This document shows positions 1-7,231 of a DNA stretch of 64,000 bases, piece by piece. The position numbers and the translations under genes are program-made. A model generated the notes under the pieces. It was not told the origin of the DNA and searched no databases. It worked only from the letters and a program-made list of their open reading frames with translations. Numbering within the stretch: position 1 is the first letter of the stretch; each line of letters begins with the position of its first letter. This DNA is from Chitinophagaceae bacterium (GTDB lineage: Bacteria > Bacteroidota > Bacteroidia > Chitinophagales > Chitinophagaceae), in NCBI GenBank assembly GCA_016715365.1, contig JADKAM010000001.1:434001-498000 (forward strand). Reading direction: 5' to 3'.

Positions 1-541
1 TCGTTACATTGCTATATCCGGTAGTTAGTGACTTGCCGGCACCAAAACCAAATACCGTATTTGCAGTACCCGCAGTGTTAGTTATTATCTTTAACGCTTC
101 GTATCCTAAAGCCGTATTTTGGCTGGCGCTGTCAATAATACCCGATGCAATATTTCTTATTCTAAAACGCAATGCCGTATCGTTTGTAGTACCCAAAAAT
201 GTTTGTGATGTAGCGTTACTGTTACCTGTAAGTTTCCAGGCGGTGGTATCAGTTGCGTAATTACCGCTAGCTATCCAAATCCAACTGCTTCCATTATAAT
301 AACTAAAGCCTACTGTATCTGGTGCATTTACAAAAACAATCAAACCGGTTGCGGGTAAACCGATAGCATTGCGCTCTGTCTTATTCATCCTTGGAATAAG
401 CATGCCTTTGGCCGTACTTTTCACATCCAGAATACTGCTGGCATTGGCCGTGCTGCCATCGGTATTAATGGCTAAAGATTGGGCATTGGCATTGCTGAAA
501 AATAAAACGCTGAAAAAAACAAAGAATAAACTTTTCATCAT
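1..541 (-). CDS. Secreted tail-fibre-like repeat protein, N-terminal part only
   Basis: The reading frame stays open from an ATG at 541 (or the adjacent in-frame ATG at 538) to the window edge, so the C terminus lies outside. The first 20 or so residues form a Sec signal peptide ending in NANAQ. The mature part contains DVKSTAKGMLIPRM followed by a segment ending YYNGSSWIWI, and later NTALGYEAL and FGFGAGKSLTTG. These phrases are typical of Bacteroidota surface proteins that resemble phage tail-fibre or endosialidase-chaperone proteins, with repeating beta-structured units. A role on the cell surface is inferred; the substrate is unknown. It is divergent from the PAS-LuxR gene to its right, and the shared intergenic region holds a perfect palindrome. 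No neighbouring phage genes are visible. Confidence 0.7.
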   Translation of the reverse strand, partial: MMKSLFFVFFSVLFFSNANAQSLAINTDGSTANASSILDVKSTAKGMLIPRMNKTERNAIGLPATGLIVFVNAPDTVGFSYYNGSSWIWIASGNYATDTTAWKLTGNSNATSQTFLGTTNDTALRFRIRNIASGIIDSASQNTALGYEALKIITNTAGTANTVFGFGAGKSLTTGYSNVT

Positions 542-596
542 AAAATAATCGGATTTAATTTTTGTTTAAAAATATGCTTATAGCCAGATGCGGGAT

Positions 597-614
597 ATAC
601 CAGATATCTGGTAT
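597..614. promoter_or_regulatory. Perfect 18-bp palindrome, candidate operator
   Basis: ATACCAGATATCTGGTAT is a perfect two-fold symmetric sequence. It lies in the 127-bp space between two divergent genes, 55 bp before the PAS-LuxR start. Its size and symmetry fit the binding site of a dimeric helix-turn-helix protein, and the adjacent regulator is the obvious candidate. No T-tract follows it, so it is not a terminator. Confidence 0.4.
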
Positions 615-668
615 TTTCTTTACTTTGCGCTGCGTAGCGATTTACCTTTTGAAAGCTAAAAACACAGC

Positions 669-1454
669 ATGGAAATAAAACCAGTTTTACCCGAAGAGTT
701 TACCAATAAGATGTTGCGGGATGCAGATATGGTAAAAGTGGATTATGAAGCCTATTTTAAACCCTATATTCAGCAGGCTGTTACTTTTGCTGTTGGGCCT
801 TATTTTTGGTTTATACCCGACCAGGCTACCATGACCATTGTAGCTGCCAGCGAAAACGCCAGGCAGCTTTCTCCCTACACCGCTGCGGAATGGGTGGGGC
901 AGGATGCCGGTTTTTGGGCAAATAATATTCATCCCGATGACCGGTATTATGTTTTATCAGCTTCGTTGTTATCTGCCGAAATCAATGAAAGTTACGAAAG
1001 GGAAAGAAGCGATAAAATAAGGATAAACATTTACTGCCGCATGCTGGATGCAGAAAGTAAACACAGGTGGGTGCTTATACAGTTTCCCAACCGCTACTTT
1101 AACGATGAAAACCGCATTGCAAGCACCTGGATAATGATTACAGACCTGGGGCATTTAAAAAGCAATATTACCCACATGATGACGATGATTGATACCAGTA
1201 ATAACGAAAACCAATATTTTTCGGTATCGGTACCAACCAAAGAAAGAAACCCCTTACCCCTGCCGCATATAACAAAAAGGGAGCAGGAAATATTGCAGTT
1301 AATGGCCAGGGGATTAAACAGTCCCGAAATAGCAAAAGTGCTGTTTATTTCTCAACATACTGTGGAGCAACACAAGCGAAACCTGAGGGATAAAACTGAT
1401 TCAAGAACATCGGCAGAACTAATGGCTTTTGTTTGCAGGAATAATTTATTTTAA
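669..1454 (+). CDS. PAS-domain LuxR-family transcriptional regulator
   Basis: This is a 261-residue cytoplasmic regulator. Residues about 40-165 look like a PAS sensor fold (FWFIPDQATMTIVAAS, NNIHPDDR, later MLDAESKHRWVLIQFP). Residues about 198-258 are a LuxR/GerE helix-turn-helix with the family signature KREQEILQLMARGLNSPEIA followed by SQHTVEQHKRNL. There is no receiver aspartate, so it is probably a one-component sensor rather than a phosphorelay response regulator. The ligand cannot be read from the sequence. It sits 51 bp upstream of the paaG-paaI genes in the same direction and next to a palindrome at 597-614. It may control these genes or the divergent surface protein, but this is inference from position. 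Confidence 0.85.
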   Translation: MEIKPVLPEEFTNKMLRDADMVKVDYEAYFKPYIQQAVTFAVGPYFWFIPDQATMTIVAASENARQLSPYTAAEWVGQDAGFWANNIHPDDRYYVLSASLLSAEINESYERERSDKIRINIYCRMLDAESKHRWVLIQFPNRYFNDENRIASTWIMITDLGHLKSNITHMMTMIDTSNNENQYFSVSVPTKERNPLPLPHITKREQEILQLMARGLNSPEIAKVLFISQHTVEQHKRNLRDKTDSRTSAELMAFVCRNNLF

Positions 1455-1505
1455 TAAGAGATTGGTTAAAAATTTCGAAGTATAATCATCATAAAAAACA
1501 ACATC

Positions 1506-2282
1506 ATGTCTTCTATATTATTTGAAATTAAAAATGCGGTTGCTTACATCACCTTAAACCGTCCTGAAAAATTCAATTCCTTTAACCGTGAGATGGCCCT
1601 GCTGATGCAGGCAAAACTGGATGAAGCTGCATCGCTTCATGAAGTACGTGCCGTGTACATTACCGGTGCCGGCAAAGCTTTTTGTGCCGGACAGGATATT
1701 TCGGAACTGGTTGGTGATGAAAAAATTGAGATTGCACAAATTCTTGCGGAACATTATAACCCTATTGTACAAAAAATAAGGAAGATGCCAAAGCCGGTTG
1801 TAGCAGCCATTAACGGAGTTGCTGCTGGTGCTGGCGCCAACATTGGATTATGTTGCGATGTGGTGGTTGCAGCTTCTGCTGCGTCATTCATTCAGGCTTT
1901 CAGCAAAATTGGTTTGATACCTGATAGTGGAGGAACCTTTACATTACCCCGTTTAATTGGCTGGCAAAAAGCAAGTGCCCTGATGATGACCGGCGACAAG
2001 GTTTCGGCCACCGATGCAGAAAAGATGGGTATGATCTATAAAGTATTTGCTGATGAAATATTTGAAGAGGAAAGTAAAAAAATTGCACAAGCACTGGCGC
2101 AAATGCCAACCAAAGGTTTGGCTTATACCAAGCATGCGTTAAATCAATCTTTTGTAAGCAATTGGGATGAGCAGTTATTAATTGAAGACAAATACCAGCA
2201 AAAAGCGGCCGATACAGATGACTATGCCGAAGGGATCAATTCGTTTTTGGAAAAGAGAGCTCCTGTTTTTAAAGGGAAATAA
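1506..2282 (+). CDS. paaG: Enoyl-CoA hydratase/isomerase, PaaG type
   Basis: This 258-residue crotonase-fold enzyme has the oxyanion-hole segments KAFCAGQDI (57-65) and NGVAAGAGANIGL (103-115) and an acidic residue at D140 in GLIPDSGGTFTLPRL. An Asp in that position without a second catalytic Glu is typical of PaaG, which isomerises ring-1,2-epoxyphenylacetyl-CoA to the oxepin form in phenylacetate catabolism. The length is normal for the family. The next genes are a PaaI-type thioesterase and a PaaY-type protein, which supports the assignment over a general beta-oxidation hydratase. The ring-opening and epoxidase genes (paaA-E, paaZ) are not in this window. Confidence 0.8.
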   Translation: MSSILFEIKNAVAYITLNRPEKFNSFNREMALLMQAKLDEAASLHEVRAVYITGAGKAFCAGQDISELVGDEKIEIAQILAEHYNPIVQKIRKMPKPVVAAINGVAAGAGANIGLCCDVVVAASAASFIQAFSKIGLIPDSGGTFTLPRLIGWQKASALMMTGDKVSATDAEKMGMIYKVFADEIFEEESKKIAQALAQMPTKGLAYTKHALNQSFVSNWDEQLLIEDKYQQKAADTDDYAEGINSFLEKRAPVFKGK

Positions 2283-2306
2283 TTCAATCATCATTAATTA
2301 ATAACC

Positions 2307-2726
2307 ATGCCAACAGCAAATGAAGTTGTAACCCACATGATGGAGCATGATCTGTTCAGCCGCTGGCTGGGTATTGAAGTGCTGGATGTGAAAGAAGGTT
2401 ACAGTAAAATAAAAATGAACGTTCGTGAAGAAATGATCAATGGTTTTGGCATTGTACATGGTGGTATCGCCTTTTCTTTATCCGATAGTGCCTTTGCATT
2501 TGCCTGTAACAACCGCAATAATTTATCCGTTGCGTTAGATACTTCTATCAACTTTACAAAGCCTGTGCATGTTGGTGATGTATTGATTGCGGAAGCTAAA
2601 GAATTACATAACGGTAAGTCGACCGGACTTTATCATATTACTGTTACAAACCAGAAAGATCATATTGTTGCGCTATTTAAAGGAACCTGTTTCCGTACAA
2701 ATAAATCATTGATTGCAGATGAATAA
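2307..2726 (+). CDS. paaI: Hydroxyphenylacetyl-CoA thioesterase, PaaI type
   Basis: This 139-residue hotdog-fold thioesterase carries NGFGIVHGGIAFSLSDSA at 45-62, with the HGG turn (51-53) and the acidic residue D60 in the expected places. PaaI hydrolyses stalled hydroxyphenylacetyl-CoA intermediates and so returns CoA in the phenylacetate pathway. It follows paaG by 24 bp and is probably cotranscribed. Its stop codon overlaps the first base of a repeat arm that begins the four-helix-bundle cassette. Before that insertion the gene was probably directly followed by paaY. Confidence 0.82.
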   Translation: MPTANEVVTHMMEHDLFSRWLGIEVLDVKEGYSKIKMNVREEMINGFGIVHGGIAFSLSDSAFAFACNNRNNLSVALDTSINFTKPVHVGDVLIAEAKELHNGKSTGLYHITVTNQKDHIVALFKGTCFRTNKSLIADE

Positions 2727-2755
2727 GTATATAGGTAAATAGGTAAAAAAGTACC
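2725..2755. repeat. Left arm of an imperfect inverted repeat
   Basis: AAGTATATAGGTAAATAGG and the bases after it resemble the reverse complement of 3190-3216, sharing AAGTATATA, GTA and AAAAGTA with gaps. The two arms enclose the four-helix-bundle gene between paaI and paaY. The arm starts inside the paaI stop codon. Confidence 0.4.
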
Positions 2756-2796
2756 TTTGATTCAGCCTTACAATTTTTAATTAAACCCTTCAAATT

Positions 2797-3173
2797 ATGG
2801 ACGAATTAACTTTTGGGTTTGAAGAACTTGATCTATGGAAAAAGTAAGAGAATTTAAAAAAGAGGTAAGTGCAGAAGCAAGAAAATTTCCGTCTGAAGAA
2901 AAGTTTAGATTAACAGACCAGTTAATCAGGAGTTCCCGATCAATTAACGCTTTACTTTCTGAAGGTCATGGAAGATTTACTTATGCTGACCAATTACATT
3001 TTTGTGTGCAAGCCAGAGGAAGTTTAGCAGAAACTAATCACTTGATTGATACTTTGGATGAAACTTATATCAATACAGAAAAACTAAATTATTATAAACA
3101 AAAAGGGAAGGAAATTGAAAAGTTTTTAAATGGCTACATGAACTATTTGCGGAAGCTTAGGGATAAAAAGTAA
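2797..3173 (+). CDS. Four-helix-bundle protein (23S rRNA intervening-sequence type), frameshifted
   Basis: The body of the protein (from 2835) matches the four-helix-bundle S23/intervening-sequence family: LTDQLIRSSRSI, then ARGSLAETNHLIDTL. The usual N terminus is in another frame. An ATG at 2797 gives MDELTFGFEELDLWKK and then a stop. Adding one A to the A5 run at 2839-2843 joins it to VREFKKE and restores a normal protein of about 125 residues. The family shares its fold with Avd, the accessory protein of diversity-generating retroelements, but its own function is unknown. The gene sits inside an inverted-repeat cassette in the middle of the paa run. Whether the shift is a sequencing error or real is not decided by the sequence. 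Confidence 0.75.
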
Positions 3174-3189
3174 CCACCGCTGCAGAGCC

Positions 3190-3216
3190 ATTACTTTTAT
3201 ACTTATATACTTTAAC
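3190..3216. repeat. Right arm of an imperfect inverted repeat
   Basis: Read on the minus strand this segment contains AAGTATATAAGTATAAAAGT, which matches the left arm at 2725-2755 with gaps. It ends just before the paaY start codon at 3219. Confidence 0.4.
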
Positions 3217-3218
3217 TT

Positions 3219-3809
3219 ATGATCTACGAATTCCAGGGATACAAACCAGTCATACATGAATCATCATTCATTCATCCGCAGGCGGCTGTTACCGGCAATG
3301 TAATTATTGGCAAAGATTGTTACATTGGCCCTGGTGCTGCCCTGCGTGGCGATTGGGGGCAGATCATTATTGAAGATGGATGCAATGTGCAGGAGAATTG
3401 CACCATTCATATGTTTCCCGGTGTAACCGTTATTTTAAAAGCAGGTGCACATATTGGCCATGGTGCCATCATACATGGTGCAACCATTGGTAAAAATTGT
3501 TTGATAGGCATGAATGCCGTTATTATGGATAATGTACTGCTGGGCGATGAATGTATGGTGGGTGCTTTAAGTTTTATTAAAGCCGATGAAATTTTTGAAA
3601 GCAGAAGTCTGATCGTTGGCAACCCTGCTAAAAAAATAAAAGAAGTAACCGATGAAATGATCAACTGGAAAACTGAAGGCACAGCATTGTATCAGCAATT
3701 ACCAAAAGATATGTTTGAAGGCTGGGCTGTATGTGAACCATTGAGAACAGTACCTGAAAATAGGCAGGTGCAATCTGCCGGCTACAAAACCTGGAACGAA
3801 AAAAAATAA
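3219..3809 (+). CDS. paaY: PaaY-type hexapeptide-repeat protein (gamma-carbonic-anhydrase fold)
   Basis: This 196-residue protein is a left-handed beta-helix made of hexapeptide repeats (VIIGKDCYIGPGAALRGDWG, GAHIGHGAIIHGATIGKNC, IGMNAVIMD). Histidines at HIGHG and IIHGA fit the trimeric metal site of the gamma-carbonic-anhydrase/PaaY group. In phenylacetate degradation PaaY acts as a thioesterase that removes dead-end CoA esters. The extended C terminus ending in the EPLRTVPENR region is typical of PaaY rather than of general carbonic anhydrases. The location next to paaG and paaI supports this. A general carbonic-anhydrase-like function is the alternative. Confidence 0.8.
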   Translation: MIYEFQGYKPVIHESSFIHPQAAVTGNVIIGKDCYIGPGAALRGDWGQIIIEDGCNVQENCTIHMFPGVTVILKAGAHIGHGAIIHGATIGKNCLIGMNAVIMDNVLLGDECMVGALSFIKADEIFESRSLIVGNPAKKIKEVTDEMINWKTEGTALYQQLPKDMFEGWAVCEPLRTVPENRQVQSAGYKTWNEKK

Positions 3810-4235
3810 TTATTTAGGTGTTCCCCACACCAGTTTTTCACTTTTAGCTTCTTCAAAAAAGTCGGGTATTTTACCATCACCCTTTCCGGTAAAGCCTCCA
3901 TCCGGCGCCCCCAGGTAATTACACTTATCATCGTACACTTCATTAAAAAAATCGCAGCAAGGCATTACAACGTAATATACTTTTTTACGCTTGTACATAT
4001 ATTCAAGAACCCGTTGCGGCCTTTCATGCGGTTCTTTCAGTTTAAAAGAATCAATCTTGTTTTTAATACAGGTGGGCAATACCATATCAGTTGCTTCCGG
4101 AAGAATTGCCGAATCCCGCTGATTCATCACTGCAGGCTCTTCAATAATTGTTGAGTCTGTTTTGGCAGTTTGACCGGTCTTTGTAGAACCGCAACTTAAC
4201 ATAACAGCAAGGGGTATTAAAATAAATCTGATCAT
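3810..4235 (-). CDS. Small lipoprotein of unknown function (DUF6970-like)
   Basis: The 141-residue product begins with a lipoprotein signal, MIRFILIPLAVMLSCGS, whose Cys15 would be acylated. A Thr/Ser-rich linker follows. The C-terminal half has CCDFFNEVYDDKCNYLGAPD and GGFTGKGDGKIPDF. Small Bacteroidota lipoproteins with a PDGGxTGKGDGK phrase are known to me as DUF6970; this is from memory and unverified. Several cysteines suggest a compact disulfide-linked domain. Function is unknown. Its stop codon abuts that of paaY, so the two genes are convergent. A candidate promoter core lies at 4261-4268. Confidence 0.65.
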   Translation of the reverse strand: MIRFILIPLAVMLSCGSTKTGQTAKTDSTIIEEPAVMNQRDSAILPEATDMVLPTCIKNKIDSFKLKEPHERPQRVLEYMYKRKKVYYVVMPCCDFFNEVYDDKCNYLGAPDGGFTGKGDGKIPDFFEEAKSEKLVWGTPK

Positions 4236-4260
4236 TTTTTATATTTTACAGTAACAGTTG

Positions 4261-4268
4261 CAAATGTA
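4261..4268 (-). promoter_or_regulatory. Bacteroidota -7 promoter element for the small lipoprotein
   Basis: On the minus strand the bases read TACATTTG, an exact match to the TAnnTTTG core used by the Bacteroidota housekeeping sigma factor. It would place transcription start near 4254, about 20 nt before the ATG at 4235. No clear TTTG -33 element was found. Confidence 0.4.
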
Positions 4269-4358
4269 GTACCATTTATAAGTTTATCTGGATATTAAAA
4301 GCATAAAAACAAGTTAACAGGCCTTAATCCTCAAATTTTACAGACCTTTGCGCCAATA

Positions 4359-5363
4359 ATGGAAAAATCAAACTTTGTAGACCAGATCAAGATATTCTGC
4401 CGCAGCGGCCACGGTGGTGCCGGCAGCAAGCATTTTATGCGTAATAAATTAACAGCCATGGGCGGTCCCGATGGCGGTGATGGCGGCCGTGGTGCACATA
4501 TCATTTTAAAAGGCAACACACAGTTGTGGACCTTGCTGCATCTTCGTTACTATAAAAATGTTTTGGCCGAAGATGGTGAAAACGGAAGCAAAAACAACTC
4601 GAGCGGTAAAACCGGAAAAGATATCATCATTGAAGTGCCATTGGGTACCATTGCCCGCAATGAAGAAACCGGTGAAATAGAAGCAGAAATCTTAGAAGAC
4701 GGGCAGGAAATTATTTTGGTAAAAGGTGGCCGTGGTGGCCTGGGCAACAGTAATTTTAAAACAGCTACCAACCAAACACCCGAATATGCACAACCCGGCG
4801 AACCCGGTTCTGAAGGCATTAAAGTTTTAGAGCTGAAGGTGCTGGCCGATGTTGGATTGGTTGGTTTTCCCAATGCAGGTAAATCGACCTTGCTAAGCAG
4901 CATTACCGCAGCCAAACCAAAAATTGCCGATTATGCTTTTACTACTTTAGTACCACAACTGGGCATGGTTGAATATCGTGATGGAAAAAGTTTTTGCATT
5001 GCCGATCTGCCTGGTATTATTGAAGGTGCGGCCGAAGGAAAAGGCCTTGGGCACCGGTTTCTACGTCATATTGAACGTAATTCTATTTTGCTTTTTTTAA
5101 TACCAGCCGACAGTAAAGACCACAAAGAAGAGTTTGCCATTTTACACAACGAACTGGAGCAGTACAATCCCGAAATGCTGCAGAAAGATTTTGTTATCGC
5201 CATCAGCAAAAGCGATATGCTGGATGATGAATTAAAAGCAGCTATTGAAAAAGAACTGCCGAAAAAGATCCCACATGTTTTTATTTCGTCGGTAACCGGC
5301 CAGGGGCTTTCCGAATTAAAAGACCTGCTTTGGAGCACACTAAACAATCCGGATAAAGTTTAA
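4359..5363 (+). CDS. obgE: GTPase ObgE/CgtA
   Basis: This 334-residue protein has the glycine-rich Obg fold at residues 1-160 (GGPDGGDGGRGAHI, GGRGGLGNSNF) and a GTPase domain after it. G1 is GFPNAGKST at 169-177 and G3 is DLPG at 216-219. The G4 position reads SKSD at 283-286 instead of NKxD. That change is conservative and, as far as I recall, common in Bacteroidota Obg. Obg acts in late 50S ribosome assembly and in stress control. The C-terminal extension seen in some phyla is absent. The downstream CPBP gene begins 5 bp after the stop, indicating an operon. A near-consensus promoter core (GACCTTTG, 4343-4350) lies only 8 bp before the ATG. Confidence 0.95.
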   Translation: MEKSNFVDQIKIFCRSGHGGAGSKHFMRNKLTAMGGPDGGDGGRGAHIILKGNTQLWTLLHLRYYKNVLAEDGENGSKNNSSGKTGKDIIIEVPLGTIARNEETGEIEAEILEDGQEIILVKGGRGGLGNSNFKTATNQTPEYAQPGEPGSEGIKVLELKVLADVGLVGFPNAGKSTLLSSITAAKPKIADYAFTTLVPQLGMVEYRDGKSFCIADLPGIIEGAAEGKGLGHRFLRHIERNSILLFLIPADSKDHKEEFAILHNELEQYNPEMLQKDFVIAISKSDMLDDELKAAIEKELPKKIPHVFISSVTGQGLSELKDLLWSTLNNPDKV

Positions 5364-5368
5364 ATCAC

Positions 5369-6298
5369 TTGTCAGCCATTTTTAAATACCTGCAGGAATT
5401 CTATCAAAAAGAATGTAAGCTGTATTATTTTTTAGCTGTTTTATTGCTGTTGGGCGTTTACATCTACTTAAATTACTGGCATGCGCTGGAAATACGTTTT
5501 GCCGCAAGTGGCAAAACCAAATGGGGCAAATTTTTCGGTTACTATCTTTTATATCTTATTCCTTTTGCGGCTGCATTTTTCCTGCAATTGCTTTTTTATA
5601 AAGATTGTGATTACTACCGTAATTGCTGGTTCTGGATAATTCTTTTACTTGCACCGGCCTTTTTTTCCTTCAGAATAAATTTTGATTTTCATCAACAGGC
5701 CATTAAAAATACCTGGACCGGTGATGCACAAATTTTCTGGATGCGTTGCCTGAATCTGGTGTTTAGGGTATTTGCATTACTGATTCCTGTTTTTATCGTT
5801 TGGTTGATTAAAGACAGGGACAACCTGCCTTTTTACGGTACTGCTGCTTTAAAAAATGTTACACCTTACCTGATCATGCTGCTTATTATGATACCACTGA
5901 TAGCACTGGCCAGCACACAAAAAGATTTTTTGCAGCTGTACCCAAAGGCCGGATTTATCGGGCAACTGGATCTGCCCGCTAAAAAATGGCACTATATTTT
6001 TTACGAACTCTGTTACGGATTTGATTTTGTAAGTATCGAATTTTTCTTTCGTGGTTTTTTAATTTTATCGTTGGTGAAAATCTGCGGGCCTCACTGCATT
6101 GTGCCGGTAGCCTGTTTTTATTGCACCATTCATTTTGGCAAACCACTGGGCGAAGCCATCAGTAGCTTCTGGGGCGGTTTACTGTTGGGTATCATCAGTT
6201 ACAATACACAAAGCATTTGGGGTGGTTTAATCGTACATTTGGGTATAGCCTGGTTAATGGAAGCCGGCAGCTGGCTTGGTTTACTGTTTAAAAAATAA
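5369..6298 (+). CDS. CPBP-family intramembrane protease-like protein
   Basis: This 309-residue integral membrane protein starts from TTG, the only start that fits after obgE. It has about eight hydrophobic segments. The C-terminal third resembles the CPBP/Abi family: SIEFFFRGF, then YCTIHFGKPLGEA, then GGLIVHLGIAW. The first motif is normally EExxxR; here it reads IEFFFR, so the first glutamate is replaced by isoleucine. The second motif has the histidine, but its usual Phe is a Tyr. Protease activity is therefore uncertain. It lies between obgE and a zinc-ribbon gene with gaps of a few bases, and the three probably form one transcript. Confidence 0.75.
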   Translation: MSAIFKYLQEFYQKECKLYYFLAVLLLLGVYIYLNYWHALEIRFAASGKTKWGKFFGYYLLYLIPFAAAFFLQLLFYKDCDYYRNCWFWIILLLAPAFFSFRINFDFHQQAIKNTWTGDAQIFWMRCLNLVFRVFALLIPVFIVWLIKDRDNLPFYGTAALKNVTPYLIMLLIMIPLIALASTQKDFLQLYPKAGFIGQLDLPAKKWHYIFYELCYGFDFVSIEFFFRGFLILSLVKICGPHCIVPVACFYCTIHFGKPLGEAISSFWGGLLLGIISYNTQSIWGGLIVHLGIAWLMEAGSWLGLLFKK

Positions 6299-6301
6299 CC
6301 C

Positions 6302-6493
6302 ATGGAAGTGAATTGTCTTTTCTGCGGCAGCAATATTCATTTGGTTTTTGTGCATGGCCATTATCAGTGCCCGGTATGCAAAACCAATGCGTTGCCCTGT
6401 TGCGATGGAGATAATTGCAACAATGCTTTCTTATCCAATCAACTTACCAACAACATAGAGGAAAATAATACAGAAAATTTTTTGGAACAATAA
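6302..6493 (+). CDS. Small zinc-ribbon-like protein
   Basis: The 63-residue product contains CLFC near the N terminus and CPVC about 18 residues later, a spacing that fits a zinc ribbon. CC and a further Cys follow. The Asn/Glu-rich tail is probably disordered. It starts 3 bp after the CPBP gene. I do not recognise a named family. It may be a zinc-binding accessory factor. Confidence 0.6.
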   Translation: MEVNCLFCGSNIHLVFVHGHYQCPVCKTNALPCCDGDNCNNAFLSNQLTNNIEENNTENFLEQ

Positions 6494-6616
6494 CCGGTAA
6501 TTACAGCAGGCAGCATACAAACGTAAAAGGGAATCATCAGCAGGTGTTTGTTACATTATAATTATTAAGGGGTTTTACTATTGCATTTGTAAACTTCCCG
6601 GATTATTTTTAATCAG

Positions 6617-7150
6617 ATGAAAAAGCTTTTCGAAATATCGTTACTGTTTTTTTTATGCCTTACGCTCTGTGCCTGCCCGTACAGTTCTGCTTATTATTTA
6701 GATGAAACATCCGGCATGAATGTACAAGATGCATTGCTGGGGAAGTGGACAACCTATATGAAGAAGCCCGGCAGTTCGGGTGAGGAAGAAATTTACCTTA
6801 GCCTGTCAAAAAAAACGGATACCGAATACCATATTTCAATTACCGGTAACCTTAACGAGTTGCGTCCTTACCGTGTATTGATTTCCGACTCTTTAACCGG
6901 TACTGCATTTATGAGCCTTGTTGATAACCGGCAGTTTTTAAATATTAACATCAACTCCAGAATTTATATTGCAGAACTGAAACTAAAAGATGACAAACTT
7001 TCGCTGTTACCGCTGGCAGAAAATTTTACCGGCAAGATGGTTCGTAACACGGCAGATCTCCGCAAGTCGGTTGAAGTACACTACAAAACACGGGTACATC
7101 CCCTGCTGGATGATGATTTTTGTTTACGCAACATGGTTAAACTGAATTAA
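6617..7150 (+). CDS. Lipoprotein of unknown function
   Basis: The 177-residue product starts with a lipoprotein-type signal (MKKLFEISLLFFLCLTLCAC), with a cysteine at 18 or 20 as the likely lipid site. The mature part contains DALLGKWTTYMKKPGSSGEE and alternating hydrophobic strands, which suggests a small beta-sandwich or lipocalin-like fold. No catalytic motif is visible. It stands alone between the obgE operon and the ketosynthase gene. Function unknown. Confidence 0.6.
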   Translation: MKKLFEISLLFFLCLTLCACPYSSAYYLDETSGMNVQDALLGKWTTYMKKPGSSGEEEIYLSLSKKTDTEYHISITGNLNELRPYRVLISDSLTGTAFMSLVDNRQFLNININSRIYIAELKLKDDKLSLLPLAENFTGKMVRNTADLRKSVEVHYKTRVHPLLDDDFCLRNMVKLN

Positions 7151-7231
7151 GCCTGTTTTTTATAGTTGCGTTTGAAACAGTTGCAAATCATATCTTATTG
7201 TGTAAATTGCCTGTTCTAAACTTACGATTGC

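Noticed and set aside
1..541. Prophage edge, from tail-fibre-like phrases in the first gene
   Set aside because: It has a Sec signal peptide, and no phage structural or integrase genes are near; such surface proteins are common in Bacteroidota.
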